A stretch of DNA of 5,092 bases, taken from assembly GCA_042573625.1 (NCBI GenBank), contig JBHPCZ010000175.1:1-5092 (forward strand), in the 5' to 3' direction. Under the pieces are notes generated by a model. The model was given only the letters and a program-made list of their open reading frames with translations. It was not told where the DNA came from and searched no databases. Made by a program: the position numbers and the translations under genes. This DNA comes from JBHPCZ01 sp042573625. Lineage in GTDB: Bacteria > Desulfobacterota > Desulfobacteria > Desulfobacterales > UBA11574. Positions 1-5,092 of the stretch are shown here, one piece after another (positions within the stretch are counted from its first letter, which is position 1; every line of letters begins with the position of its first letter).

Positions 1-667
1 TGCCAGCCCTTTCCTGTATTTTTCGGTATATGAGATCTATTTTGTCTGGGGTGGAGCTGTAGAGTTCTTCGCCGGAGATCGTCAGTACGGAAACCTCAAT
101 CCCAGGGGATAATCGATCGATCGCTTCCCAGAGGTAATCGGTTTCGATTTCGCCGACAAGCATCCTGCCCTTGGCTTTTCCGGAACGGATGTTGAGGGCT
201 ACGTGCATCTGTGCCGGCTTCCCGCTGGAACTGTTTACCAGAAGCAACGGGTTGCCGGACTCAAGGTGATCCTTTTGGGCCTGGCTGAGGTCCGGCAAAG
301 ATTTGAGGGCATGGGCGGGCGATTGTCCCCGGAGCTGGGGGACAATTGTCAGGCTTTTAAAATGGCCTTTGGTAAGTTCTTGGGAAGTTTCGCGCTTGAA
401 TGCGCCAGCGGCGCCGCTACCGGGCTGTGCAAGGGAAGCCGCGATGTGCAATTCCGAATTCAGAAACAGAAGCCGTTCGTAAATAGATACGGCCACCGCT
501 TTGTTTTCCTCCTTTAATCGTTCCTGGCTCTGATCATAGAGCTGGCTCCGGACATGGATATAGGATACCAGCGCCAGTGCGGATACCGGAAGCAGGGCGC
601 AGATTACAAAAAGAGAGACAACTCTCCTGGCCACACGCGTCCGGAACGATTTGAACTCAATCTTCAT
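1..667 (-). CDS. Membrane-anchored sensor protein, N-terminal part (runs off left edge)
   Basis: The frame is open from the ATG at 667 to base 1 (222 codons, no stop), so the 3' end lies outside the window. A GGAG ribosome binding site (675-678) sits 7 nt before the ATG and supports this start. Residues 1-15 are basic (MKIEFKSFRTRVARR), then one hydrophobic membrane segment spans about 16-37. A helical linker (about 40-70, with SIYERLLFL) leads into an extracytoplasmic-looking domain to about 206. That domain contains GEIETDYLWEAIDRLSPGIEVSVL (read here in two parts, 172-183 and 184-195) and GEELYSS (199-205), a pattern I associate with Cache-like input domains. Such N-termini usually precede HAMP plus histidine kinase, GGDEF/EAL or phosphatase output modules; the output module is not visible, so the protein cannot be named further. 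It is the last gene seen in the minus-strand cluster, 88 bp after the lipoprotein gene. The membrane-sensor call is fairly secure; the Cache label is inference. Confidence 0.8.
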   Translation of the reverse strand, partial: MKIEFKSFRTRVARRVVSLFVICALLPVSALALVSYIHVRSQLYDQSQERLKEENKAVAVSIYERLLFLNSELHIAASLAQPGSGAAGAFKRETSQELTKGHFKSLTIVPQLRGQSPAHALKSLPDLSQAQKDHLESGNPLLLVNSSSGKPAQMHVALNIRSGKAKGRMLVGEIETDYLWEAIDRLSPGIEVSVLTISGEELYSSTPDKIDLIYRKIQERAG

Positions 668-755
668 CGTCGATCTCCAAAGCTTAAAGCTGGAATCGGC
701 CGTGTCCTCCGGCACTCCTGAAAATGACCGGCAACGAGTACCAATCAGAACAAAA

Positions 756-1259
756 TCATAACTCTTCCTTGCTTAAGCCCATCTTGTTCCACTCGATGTA
801 CCGCTGGTTGTAAAACTGCAAACGGCCTTTTTTGCTCCCATTGAGAACAATCACGGATAGCAAGTATTCGATGTTTTCTTTGTCCGAGTAAGTAATGTGA
901 TATACTTTTCGCCCGAATTCAGTGACGGACTCGATCTTTTCAATGACACTTACATATAGATTGTTATCGGTGGCATGAAAAACGATGATGTCCGTCTTTA
1001 TTATCATGTAGCATCCCTCATATTTCGGGTTGTCCGTTACCCAGCGACCCAGCAGTTCCGCGGGGAACTCTTCGTCTTCAAACCATCCGCAGCCGGTTAA
1101 AGATAAAAGAAGAACAATAACAATAAAGTTCCACGCTGCCCATGGACGGCGCGCCATCGATGGGTTGGCAACAGAGCGCTGCCTGATGTCAGGAGTATTT
1201 TGACAAATCCAGCACACCTTGTCTCCTGTGCGCTTCCGGTCTGTCACCTCTCCGCTCAT
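756..1259 (-). CDS. Small putative lipoprotein, lipocalin-like, next to the pseudopilin
   Basis: This is a 167-aa frame ending in KEEL. A hydrophobic segment (residues 44-54) is followed by the lipobox LTGC (54-57), so the mature protein would be lipidated at Cys57 and face the periplasm. The mature part is about 110 aa. It starts with charged residues, then LLGRWVTDNPKYEGCYMII (69-87) and alternating beta-like stretches; 'LxGRW.TD.PKY' resembles small lipocalin-like or stress-sensor lipoproteins, but I cannot name a family with certainty. The start is ambiguous. ATG 1259 has an excellent AAGGAG 7 nt upstream but gives a 43-residue polar lead with a CxxC (16-19) before the hydrophobic core. 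ATG 1157 (residue 35, MARRPWAAWN) gives a textbook signal peptide but has no visible ribosome binding site. The gene sits 62 bp after the pseudopilin gene and 88 bp before the sensor gene, in the same direction. The context suggests a cell-envelope or secretion accessory role (inference). Confidence 0.8.
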   Translation of the reverse strand: MSGEVTDRKRTGDKVCWICQNTPDIRQRSVANPSMARRPWAAWNFIVIVLLLSLTGCGWFEDEEFPAELLGRWVTDNPKYEGCYMIIKTDIIVFHATDNNLYVSVIEKIESVTEFGRKVYHITYSDKENIEYLLSVIVLNGSKKGRLQFYNQRYIEWNKMGLSKEEL

Positions 1260-1266
1260 CTCTTCG

Positions 1267-1272
1267 CTCCTT
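1267..1272 (-). promoter_or_regulatory. Strong ribosome binding site for the lipoprotein gene
   Basis: The minus strand reads AAGGAG, 7 nt before the ATG at 1259. It is the strongest such site in the window and favours the long N-terminus of the lipoprotein over the internal ATG at 1157, although the internal start would give the more usual signal peptide length. Confidence 0.7.
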
Positions 1273-1321
1273 TTGAATTTTGTTTCATAACACCCGAAAA
1301 ATATGAATTAAACAGGACGAC

Positions 1322-1900
1322 TTAATAATACGCTGCCGGCCCAACGTATTCTCCGTCACTGGCCCGGATGATATCGTCCCTGCTTGCTTTGGCTGTAAGG
1401 GGCATATTTGTTTTTCCATCCGGTCCCATACTGCAAAGATCATACGTCGAATTGATGGGTACGAGGAATCGGTCTTTCCGCATCTTGCCCTTTCCCTTTC
1501 CTGTGATAGTGCTAAAATTCAGATATTGATATGGATTCCCCCATGGGTCTTTCCACCCCCCCCCACGGATGTTAGTAAGGTCCAGCGGCAACTTCTTATA
1601 ATCGTATTCATATAAAATGATCATCTTTTGTATTTGATAGATCTCCGAAGTCGCCACTGTTATCCGGGCCTTATGAACATAGCCTAAGTAGGTCGGTATT
1701 CCGATAGCTGACAGACCAGCGATGATTGCCACGACGATAACCAGTTCGATAATGGTAAAACCGGCCGGCCGTTTCCTTTGGGTGCAATATTCAACAAACC
1801 TAAAAGAGAAAAACCGAATCGGGAACGGTGCGCTCTGCAAGCAGGTTTGGATCGAATTTTTCCAGTACCGATAATTATGTAGCAGAAAATAGCGTCGCAT
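1322..1900 (-). CDS. Type II secretion/type IV pilus GspG-like pseudopilin
   Basis: The protein carries the class III prepilin signature G/FTIIELVIVVAII, with cleavage after Gly, Phe at +1 and the conserved Glu at +5. A hydrophobic helix of about 20 residues follows. The C-terminal domain has YDYKKLP, KDPWGNPYQY and YDLCSMGPDGK, hallmarks of GspG-type pseudopilins. The mature part is 145 aa, the usual GspG size. It would be processed by prepilin peptidase and assembled into a periplasmic pseudopilus. I chose ATG 1900 (192 aa) because GAGAGG lies 4 nt upstream; the frame can extend to GTG 1990 (222 aa), but that start has no ribosome binding site. Either way the leader (46 or 76 aa before the cleaved bond) is far longer than the usual 6-25 residues. 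The distal Asp-rich region is SRDDIIRASDG, as in a subgroup of GspG-like proteins. No gspD/E/F genes are in view, so this may be a stand-alone pseudopilin. A run of nine G lies inside the coding sequence. Confidence 0.85.
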   Translation of the reverse strand: MRRYFLLHNYRYWKNSIQTCLQSAPFPIRFFSFRFVEYCTQRKRPAGFTIIELVIVVAIIAGLSAIGIPTYLGYVHKARITVATSEIYQIQKMIILYEYDYKKLPLDLTNIRGGGWKDPWGNPYQYLNFSTITGKGKGKMRKDRFLVPINSTYDLCSMGPDGKTNMPLTAKASRDDIIRASDGEYVGPAAYY

Positions 1901-2025
1901 GAATCCTCTCACGGATATTCTGCGGGAAATGGTCAACTCGGAGCAGAAGCGGTGCAGTTCTCCGTCGAAAGATTCTCTATAGCGATTCACTTGCTACAGA
2001 AAAAAGTTCCCACTCCATAGTTCGT

Positions 2026-2054
2026 ACCTTAAAATAAGAGCCTTTTCTTGTCAA
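2026..2054 (-). promoter_or_regulatory. Candidate sigma70-type promoter of the pseudopilin operon
   Basis: The minus strand has a perfect -35 box TTGACA (2054-2049), a 17-nt spacer, and a weak -10 box TAAGGT (2031-2026, 3 of 6 matches). Transcription would begin near 2019, giving a leader of about 120 nt to the ATG at 1900. The spacing and the -35 box are good; the -10 box is poor, so activity is uncertain. Confidence 0.4.
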
Positions 2055-2076
2055 ACCTTATATATTGGGTCACTGA

Positions 2077-2092
2077 GGCAAACAGTTGCCCA
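2077..2092 (-). promoter_or_regulatory. Possible sigma54 promoter (or operator dyad) for the pseudopilin operon
   Basis: The minus strand reads TGGGCAACTGTTTGCC. It keeps the invariant GG and GC doublets exactly 10 nt apart and a TTGC -12 core, but the -24 box is TGGGCA rather than TGGCAC. The same bases form a dyad, GGCAA-N4-TTGCC, so the motif may instead be a protein binding site. It contains GCAAC, the half-site of the palindromes downstream of the sigma54 activator gene. Confidence 0.3.
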
Positions 2093-2120
2093 TATAGAAA
2101 CAGAGTCAATTTTGAGAAGG

Positions 2121-2135
2121 GTATAATTGTTATAC
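2121..2135. repeat. 15-bp perfect palindrome GTATAA-TTG-TTATAC
   Basis: Two 6-bp arms flank a 3-bp centre between the pseudopilin promoter region and the decayed IHF/HU gene. It is AT-rich and has no T-run beside it, so it is not a convincing terminator. It could be an operator; no regulator is assigned. Confidence 0.35.
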
Positions 2136-2159
2136 TGTTTTGCAATCGCCTTCTTTCCT

Positions 2160-2478
2160 TTAGCCTTTGCCCTTATTTTCCTTATACGCATTTTCGGCAT
2201 CTTCTATGGGTCGTTTGGAAATTTTGGAAACTTTTACCGACATATAGGCATCTCCAGGGGACGTCTCGACACGCTTGGAAAGCCGCTCAGTGGACGATTC
2301 TGAAATACCAAACTTTCGACCCAGTTTCTTTCCAAACCCGCTGATCAATATATCTTCTCCGAACCCTAAAATTCTTTTAATGGTTTTATCAGGGCTTCGA
2401 GGGTTACAGAGGGTTGGTTTCGTTGAATCCGTTTCGCTTACTGATTTCTTCGTTGATTGGAGCTTTGGTAAGGGCCAT
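2160..2478 (-). pseudogene. Decayed integration host factor/HU-family DNA-binding protein gene
   Basis: A good ribosome binding site (AGGAG, 2487-2491, 8 nt before the ATG at 2478) precedes MALTKAPINEEISKRNGF, the N-terminus expected of an IHF-alpha/HU-like protein. This frame stops at TAA 2406-2404 after 24 codons. A second frame starting near 2407 then reads VTLEALIK, and the third frame from about 2384 reads TIKRILGFGEDILISGFGK. Joined, these pieces follow the family order: N-terminal helices, the LE.LI..IK helix, then GEDVLISGFGKF at the base of the DNA-binding arm. At least two frameshifts are therefore needed. After SGFGK the open frame continues for 54 more residues to TAA 2160 but no longer resembles IHF/HU (no RxGRNPxTG, no VVTFK), so the 3' half was lost, replaced or diverged. 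The N-terminal identification is good; the tail is unassigned. Confidence 0.7.
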
Positions 2479-2896
2479 GGAAAGTGCTCCTGTGGTGAAG
2501 TAGATTTCAGTAGGCCGGGGTTTTACCATTGACCATTGAAAGATTAATGAAGCTCTCCGTAGCAAACTGCAGGGTATTCAGGCGAAGGCGAATATATACA
2601 AAACTGATCCTAACAAATATCTTGCCATCAAACCATTTTTTTAGACATAATATGTTTGTACTGCCTGGAATTAAACCCGGACCGAACCTTTTGGGCCCTG
2701 CTCTTTGTCGCTTTGTAATGGCCATGATCTTTACCCCCTGGTTGGGGTTCTATATCTGAAATAAAATGGAAGATGACCTGTTTTGGCTGGACAACACTTC
2801 AGTTATCATATATAGCGGTTTGGGTGTAACATATTGATAAAAGAAAAATAAACGTAAGATAGAATTTATTTCGGACGTTATCCCAGCTTCCGAAAG
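2479..2896. other. Gene-poor stretch with short coding-like scraps
   Basis: No intact gene is supportable here. On the plus strand, 2540-2644 reads about 34 codons ending KYLAIKPFF-stop with coding-like composition but no start codon or ribosome binding site. Codons 2529-2759 in another frame end with a hydrophobic stretch (MAMIFTPWLGFYI). A 23-codon frame begins at ATG 2766 without a ribosome binding site. These could be remnants of decayed genes or chance. A weak dyad, ACCCC/GGGGT (2733-2748), lacks a following T-run. Together with the IHF/HU pseudogene, the stretch looks like a site of gene decay. Confidence 0.35.
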
Positions 2897-3040
2897 CGAG
2901 ACCTTTGAAAAACGTTCAATTATGTTCAAGGCCAAGGAAGGCGAAAATTTTAACCACAGGAATACATGAAGTATTTCGAGGATTAAAATTTGAGCCTGAC
3001 ACCGGGATTGGGCAAAAGGGGATGTTTTTCAAAGGTCTCG
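2897..3040. mobile_element. MITE-like 144-bp element with perfect 17-bp inverted ends
   Basis: The left end CGAGACCTTTGAAAAAC (2897-2913) is the exact reverse complement of the right end (3024-3040). Inside, a second imperfect inverted pair, GGCGAAAATTTTAA (2940-2953) and TTAAAATTTGAGCC (2983-2996), continues with GAATAC/GTATTTC arms around a short loop near 2970. The whole element can therefore fold into one long interrupted hairpin. It has no convincing coding sequence. The trinucleotide AAG lies directly outside both ends (2894-2896 and 3041-3043) and could be a 3-bp target duplication, but this is short enough to be chance. I recall similar TTTTTCAAAGGTCTCG-ended repeats from Desulfobacterota genomes; that is memory, not a search. 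It ends 13 bp before the ATG of the activator gene, so it supplies that gene's immediate leader. Confidence 0.7.
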
Positions 3041-3053
3041 AAGCAAGCATCTG

Positions 3054-4805
3054 ATGAACATGGAAAATCTTTTACAAAGTATGAAAACGAATCTTTCCAG
3101 CGACCAGTGGGTCAAACTGTTGGACCTGTTGAATATCGGCGCTTTTACCAGCGATCTCAACCGGAAAATCACATCGTTCAACACCAGCGTCCAGGCACTG
3201 ATGGGAATAGAGGAGACCGAAGTCATCGGGAAGGATTGTCGTGACGTATTTCATGAAATTCCCTGCCAGGAAAAATGCCCTTTATTGAAACAGGGAAAAT
3301 CGGAAACCGAATATTCAGATGTTGAAATCCGTGATGAACAGGATGCCAGCCACCAGATCACACGACTGACAACGCCGCTCTATGACCAGAACCATAAAAT
3401 GGCAGGATGCTTTACGGTATTCTATGACCACTCGCATCTCGCCAATCTTATCAACCGAATTCATTACGAGGAACGCAGCCTGAAGATTATACTGGACAAC
3501 CTCGATATCGGTATTTTTACAGTCAATCGAGGCGGCCACATCACCTTCTTCAATACAGCGGCCGAAATGATTACCGGCTACAACCGCCGTCAGGTTTTGG
3601 GGACACCATGCTCCTCCCTGTTCGGCGGGGATGAGTCCAAGGATCTGGTTTTGTTCATGGAATCGATAGCCGACGGAAAGGCCCGAACCAATCGCCAGGG
3701 AGAAATGCCAACCAGCGAGGGAGAGACCATTCCGATCCGGGCCGAATACCTGCCGCTCCAAAATGATCAGGGAGAGATCGTGGGAGGATTGGCCACCTTG
3801 CAGGACCTCACCCTCGCTCAACAACTGGATCAGGTAATCAGCGACCGGTACACATTTCAAAATATGGTGGGAAAAGACCCGTCCATGCAAAAAATTTTCG
3901 AGATGGCGCGGATGGTGGCGGCCAGCGATGCCACTTTGCTCATCGAAGGGTCCACCGGTACGGGAAAGGATCTTTTGGCCAAGGTGATTCACTCGGCCAG
4001 CAAACGGGCCGACAAACCTTTTGTTAAGGTCAATTGCGCGGCCCTGCCTGAAAACCTTCTCGAATCCGAAATGTTCGGCTACGCCAAAGGCGCTTTCACC
4101 GGCGCCGATATCGACAAGCTGGGCCGGTTTCAGGAGGCTGACGGCGGCACCATTCTTTTAGACGAAATCGGAGATATCCCCCTCCCCCTTCAGGCAAAGC
4201 TTTTGAGGGTTTTGGAAGACAAGGAGTTTTACCCTCTGGGTAGCCGCAAGATCGCCACCGTGGACGTGCGGATCATTTCGGCCACCAATCGCGGCCTGGA
4301 AAAACTGGTGGAAAAGCGACTTTTTCGCGAGGATCTTTTCTACCGCCTGAATGTGTTGCGGATGGAACTTCCTCCGATAAAGGACCGCCGCGCCGATCTC
4401 CCCTTGCTCATCCGTCACATTTTGAGACGGCTGTGTGCCGTTCAAGCCAACCTGCCTCAGGGAATCTCTGAAATGGCCATGGAGGCTTTGCTCAGTTATG
4501 ACTACCCGGGCAATGTCAGAGAGCTTGAAAACATTTTGGAGCACGCCCTGATCGTCAGCCGGTATGGGATTATAGAACCCAGGCATCTTCCCGACTATCT
4601 TCAAAACCGGCTCGCCTCACCCGTTGAACTCCGGCCTTCCGAAGAAATATTGACCGAAGGCTCACAGATTGTGGAGCGGGATAATATTGATCGGTTGCTC
4701 CGTCAGTACAACGGCCATCGAGAAAAGACAGCCCGGGCGCTGGGAATAAACAGAACAACCCTGTGGCGAAAAATGAAAAGGTTTGGGCTCATCAGGGCAA
4801 CATAG
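3054..4805 (+). CDS. Sigma54-dependent transcriptional activator with two PAS domains
   Basis: This complete 583-aa enhancer-binding protein has domains in the order PAS1 (about 18-125), PAS2 (about 141-255), AAA+ (about 269-512) and a Fis-type helix-turn-helix (about 548-580). PAS1 carries a cysteine cluster C62-x8-C71-x3-C75 ending CPLL, seen in a set of PAS regulators and possibly redox- or metal-linked (inference). The AAA+ module has Walker A GSTGTGKD (299-306; usual form GESGTGKE), the sigma54-contacting GAFTGA loop (346-351), Walker B GGTILLDE (364-371), ISATN (408-412), FREDLFYRL (424-432) and YPGNVRELEN (484-493). It should hydrolyse ATP to open sigma54 promoters. There is no receiver domain, so control is by direct sensing in the PAS domains, not phosphorylation. 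ATG 3054 is chosen as the first ATG in frame; ATG 3060 is also possible. Neither has a good ribosome binding site, and the leader is formed by the MITE-like element. Three palindromes and a sigma54 promoter follow the gene and are its probable targets. Confidence 0.95.
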   Translation: MNMENLLQSMKTNLSSDQWVKLLDLLNIGAFTSDLNRKITSFNTSVQALMGIEETEVIGKDCRDVFHEIPCQEKCPLLKQGKSETEYSDVEIRDEQDASHQITRLTTPLYDQNHKMAGCFTVFYDHSHLANLINRIHYEERSLKIILDNLDIGIFTVNRGGHITFFNTAAEMITGYNRRQVLGTPCSSLFGGDESKDLVLFMESIADGKARTNRQGEMPTSEGETIPIRAEYLPLQNDQGEIVGGLATLQDLTLAQQLDQVISDRYTFQNMVGKDPSMQKIFEMARMVAASDATLLIEGSTGTGKDLLAKVIHSASKRADKPFVKVNCAALPENLLESEMFGYAKGAFTGADIDKLGRFQEADGGTILLDEIGDIPLPLQAKLLRVLEDKEFYPLGSRKIATVDVRIISATNRGLEKLVEKRLFREDLFYRLNVLRMELPPIKDRRADLPLLIRHILRRLCAVQANLPQGISEMAMEALLSYDYPGNVRELENILEHALIVSRYGIIEPRHLPDYLQNRLASPVELRPSEEILTEGSQIVERDNIDRLLRQYNGHREKTARALGINRTTLWRKMKRFGLIRAT

Positions 4806-4808
4806 AAT

Positions 4809-4824
4809 TGCAACAAGTGTTGCA
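4809..4824. promoter_or_regulatory. Candidate activator binding site 1 (TGCAACA-AG-TGTTGCA)
   Basis: This is a perfect 7+2+7 palindrome starting 3 bp after the activator stop codon. It shares GCAAC/GTTGC half-sites with two further palindromes downstream. It lies about 215 bp before the start site predicted for the sigma54 promoter at 5006-5021, within the range for upstream activating sequences bound by enhancer-binding proteins. Confidence 0.6.
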
Positions 4825-4829
4825 TTGTT

Positions 4830-4839
4830 GTTGCGCAAC
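4830..4839. promoter_or_regulatory. Candidate activator binding site 2 (GTTGCGCAAC)
   Basis: This perfect 10-bp palindrome uses the same GTTGC half-site, centred 18 bp from site 1. No T-run follows, so it is not a terminator of the activator gene. The closeness of sites 1 and 2 suggests cooperative binding of activator dimers. Confidence 0.5.
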
Positions 4840-4852
4840 GCCCTTAATGTCT

Positions 4853-4867
4853 ATAACAATTTGTTAT
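4853..4867. repeat. 15-bp AT-rich palindrome ATAACAA-T-TTGTTAT
   Basis: Perfect 7-bp arms surround a single central T, lying between candidate sites 2 and 3. It shares only AACAA/TTGTT with site 1 and lacks the GCAAC core. It may be a separate operator, a weak version of the same site, or an AT-rich bendable tract. Confidence 0.3.
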
Positions 4868-4900
4868 TAAATGATTAATAGACTTTTGTTCTTCAGTCTT

Positions 4901-4917
4901 GTTGCATTTTATGCAAC
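4901..4917. promoter_or_regulatory. Candidate activator binding site 3 (GTTGCAT-TTT-ATGCAAC)
   Basis: This is a perfect 17-bp palindrome. Read as GTTGCA-N5-TGCAAC it has the same 6-5-6 layout as NtrC-type enhancer sites, as expected for a Fis-type HTH dimer. It is about 123 bp upstream of the start site predicted for the sigma54 promoter to its right. It is the best-formed of the three sites. Confidence 0.6.
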
Positions 4918-5005
4918 TTTATTTCTCTTTTCATCTATATCCCTTCAACACTTCACTCCTTTTAACACTCTGTAACTACATCAAAAACCAATCGAAACCA
5001 CATTC

Positions 5006-5021
5006 TGGCACGTTCTGTGCT
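5006..5021 (+). promoter_or_regulatory. Sigma54 (-24/-12) promoter facing the right edge
   Basis: TGGCACGTTCTGTGCT matches the consensus TGGCACG-N4-TTGCW at every fixed position but one (G for the first T of the -12 box). The invariant GG (5007-5008) and GC (5019-5020) are exactly 10 nt apart. Transcription would begin near 5032, leaving about 60 bp of leader in the window. No clear start codon with a ribosome binding site is seen before the edge, so the driven gene begins beyond 5092. The pairing with an enhancer-binding protein gene and palindromes just upstream supports the call. Confidence 0.8.
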
Positions 5022-5092
5022 AATACAACGCCCCAGTCAATTCAACGATCTTTTCAAGACCAACCAGTAGATAAAAGGCAACCCCTTGCAGC

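Noticed and set aside
203..517. 104-codon plus-strand frame
   Set aside because: It lies wholly inside the minus-strand sensor gene, has no ribosome binding site, and lacks recognisable motifs.
2048..2344. 98-codon plus-strand frame over the IHF/HU pseudogene tail
   Set aside because: It has no ribosome binding site and no recognisable motif, and overlaps the pseudogene and the pseudopilin promoter region in antisense.
2733..2748. ACCCC/GGGGT hairpin as a terminator
   Set aside because: The stem is only 5 bp and is followed by TCTATATC, not a T-run.
2834..2865. Possible sigma70 promoter for the activator (TTGATA ... TAGAAT)
   Set aside because: The boxes are 20 nt apart, too far for a normal sigma70 promoter, and the other -10 choices in range match only 3 of 6 bases.
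3315..3992. 225-codon minus-strand frame opposite the activator gene
   Set aside because: It is the antisense of the PAS/AAA+ coding region, whose conserved motifs prove the plus-strand frame.
4830..4917. Palindromes after the activator gene as intrinsic terminators
   Set aside because: Neither the GTTGCGCAAC nor the GTTGCAT/ATGCAAC dyad has a GC-rich stem followed by a run of T; shared half-sites and position before a sigma54 promoter fit binding sites better.
1..5092. CRISPR array, tRNA or rRNA gene
   Set aside because: No regularly spaced direct repeats and no tRNA- or rRNA-like sequences were seen on either strand.

Overview
This window looks like a chromosomal piece of a Gram-negative, Desulfobacterota-like bacterium (the former deltaproteobacteria). 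The assignment is inferred from three things: the PAS-PAS-AAA+-Fis regulator with a cysteine-rich PAS, the GspG-like pseudopilin, and the style of the membrane sensor N-terminus. No rRNA or marker gene is present to confirm it.

Left part (1-1990), all on the minus strand and read right to left: a GspG-like pseudopilin with an unusually long leader (1900-1322), a small lipoprotein with a lipocalin-like look (1259-756), and the N-terminal 222 residues of a membrane-anchored sensor that runs off the left edge (667-1). The gaps are 62 and 88 bp, there is no terminator between the genes, and the last two have good ribosome binding sites, so they probably form one operon. Upstream of it lie a sigma70-like promoter (2054-2026) and a degenerate sigma54-like motif (2092-2077).

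Middle part (1991-3053): about 1.06 kb without an intact gene. It holds a decayed integration host factor/HU gene on the minus strand (2478-2160), whose conserved residues are spread over all three frames. It also holds a 144-bp element bounded by perfect 17-bp inverted repeats (2897-3040), MITE-like, ending 13 bp before the start of the next gene. The stretch 2479-2896 has only short, coding-like scraps.

Right part (3054-5092): a complete sigma54-dependent activator (583 aa; PAS with a Cys cluster, second PAS, AAA+ with GAFTGA, Fis-type HTH). Immediately after its stop come three GTTGC/GCAAC palindromes (4809-4917), then a near-consensus sigma54 promoter (5006-5021) pointing out of the right edge. 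The simplest reading is a local circuit. The PAS regulator senses a redox or small-molecule cue, binds the palindromes as upstream activating sites, and drives the gene or operon that starts just beyond the window. It may also act on the divergent pseudopilin operon. The target gene is not visible, so the output of the circuit is unknown.
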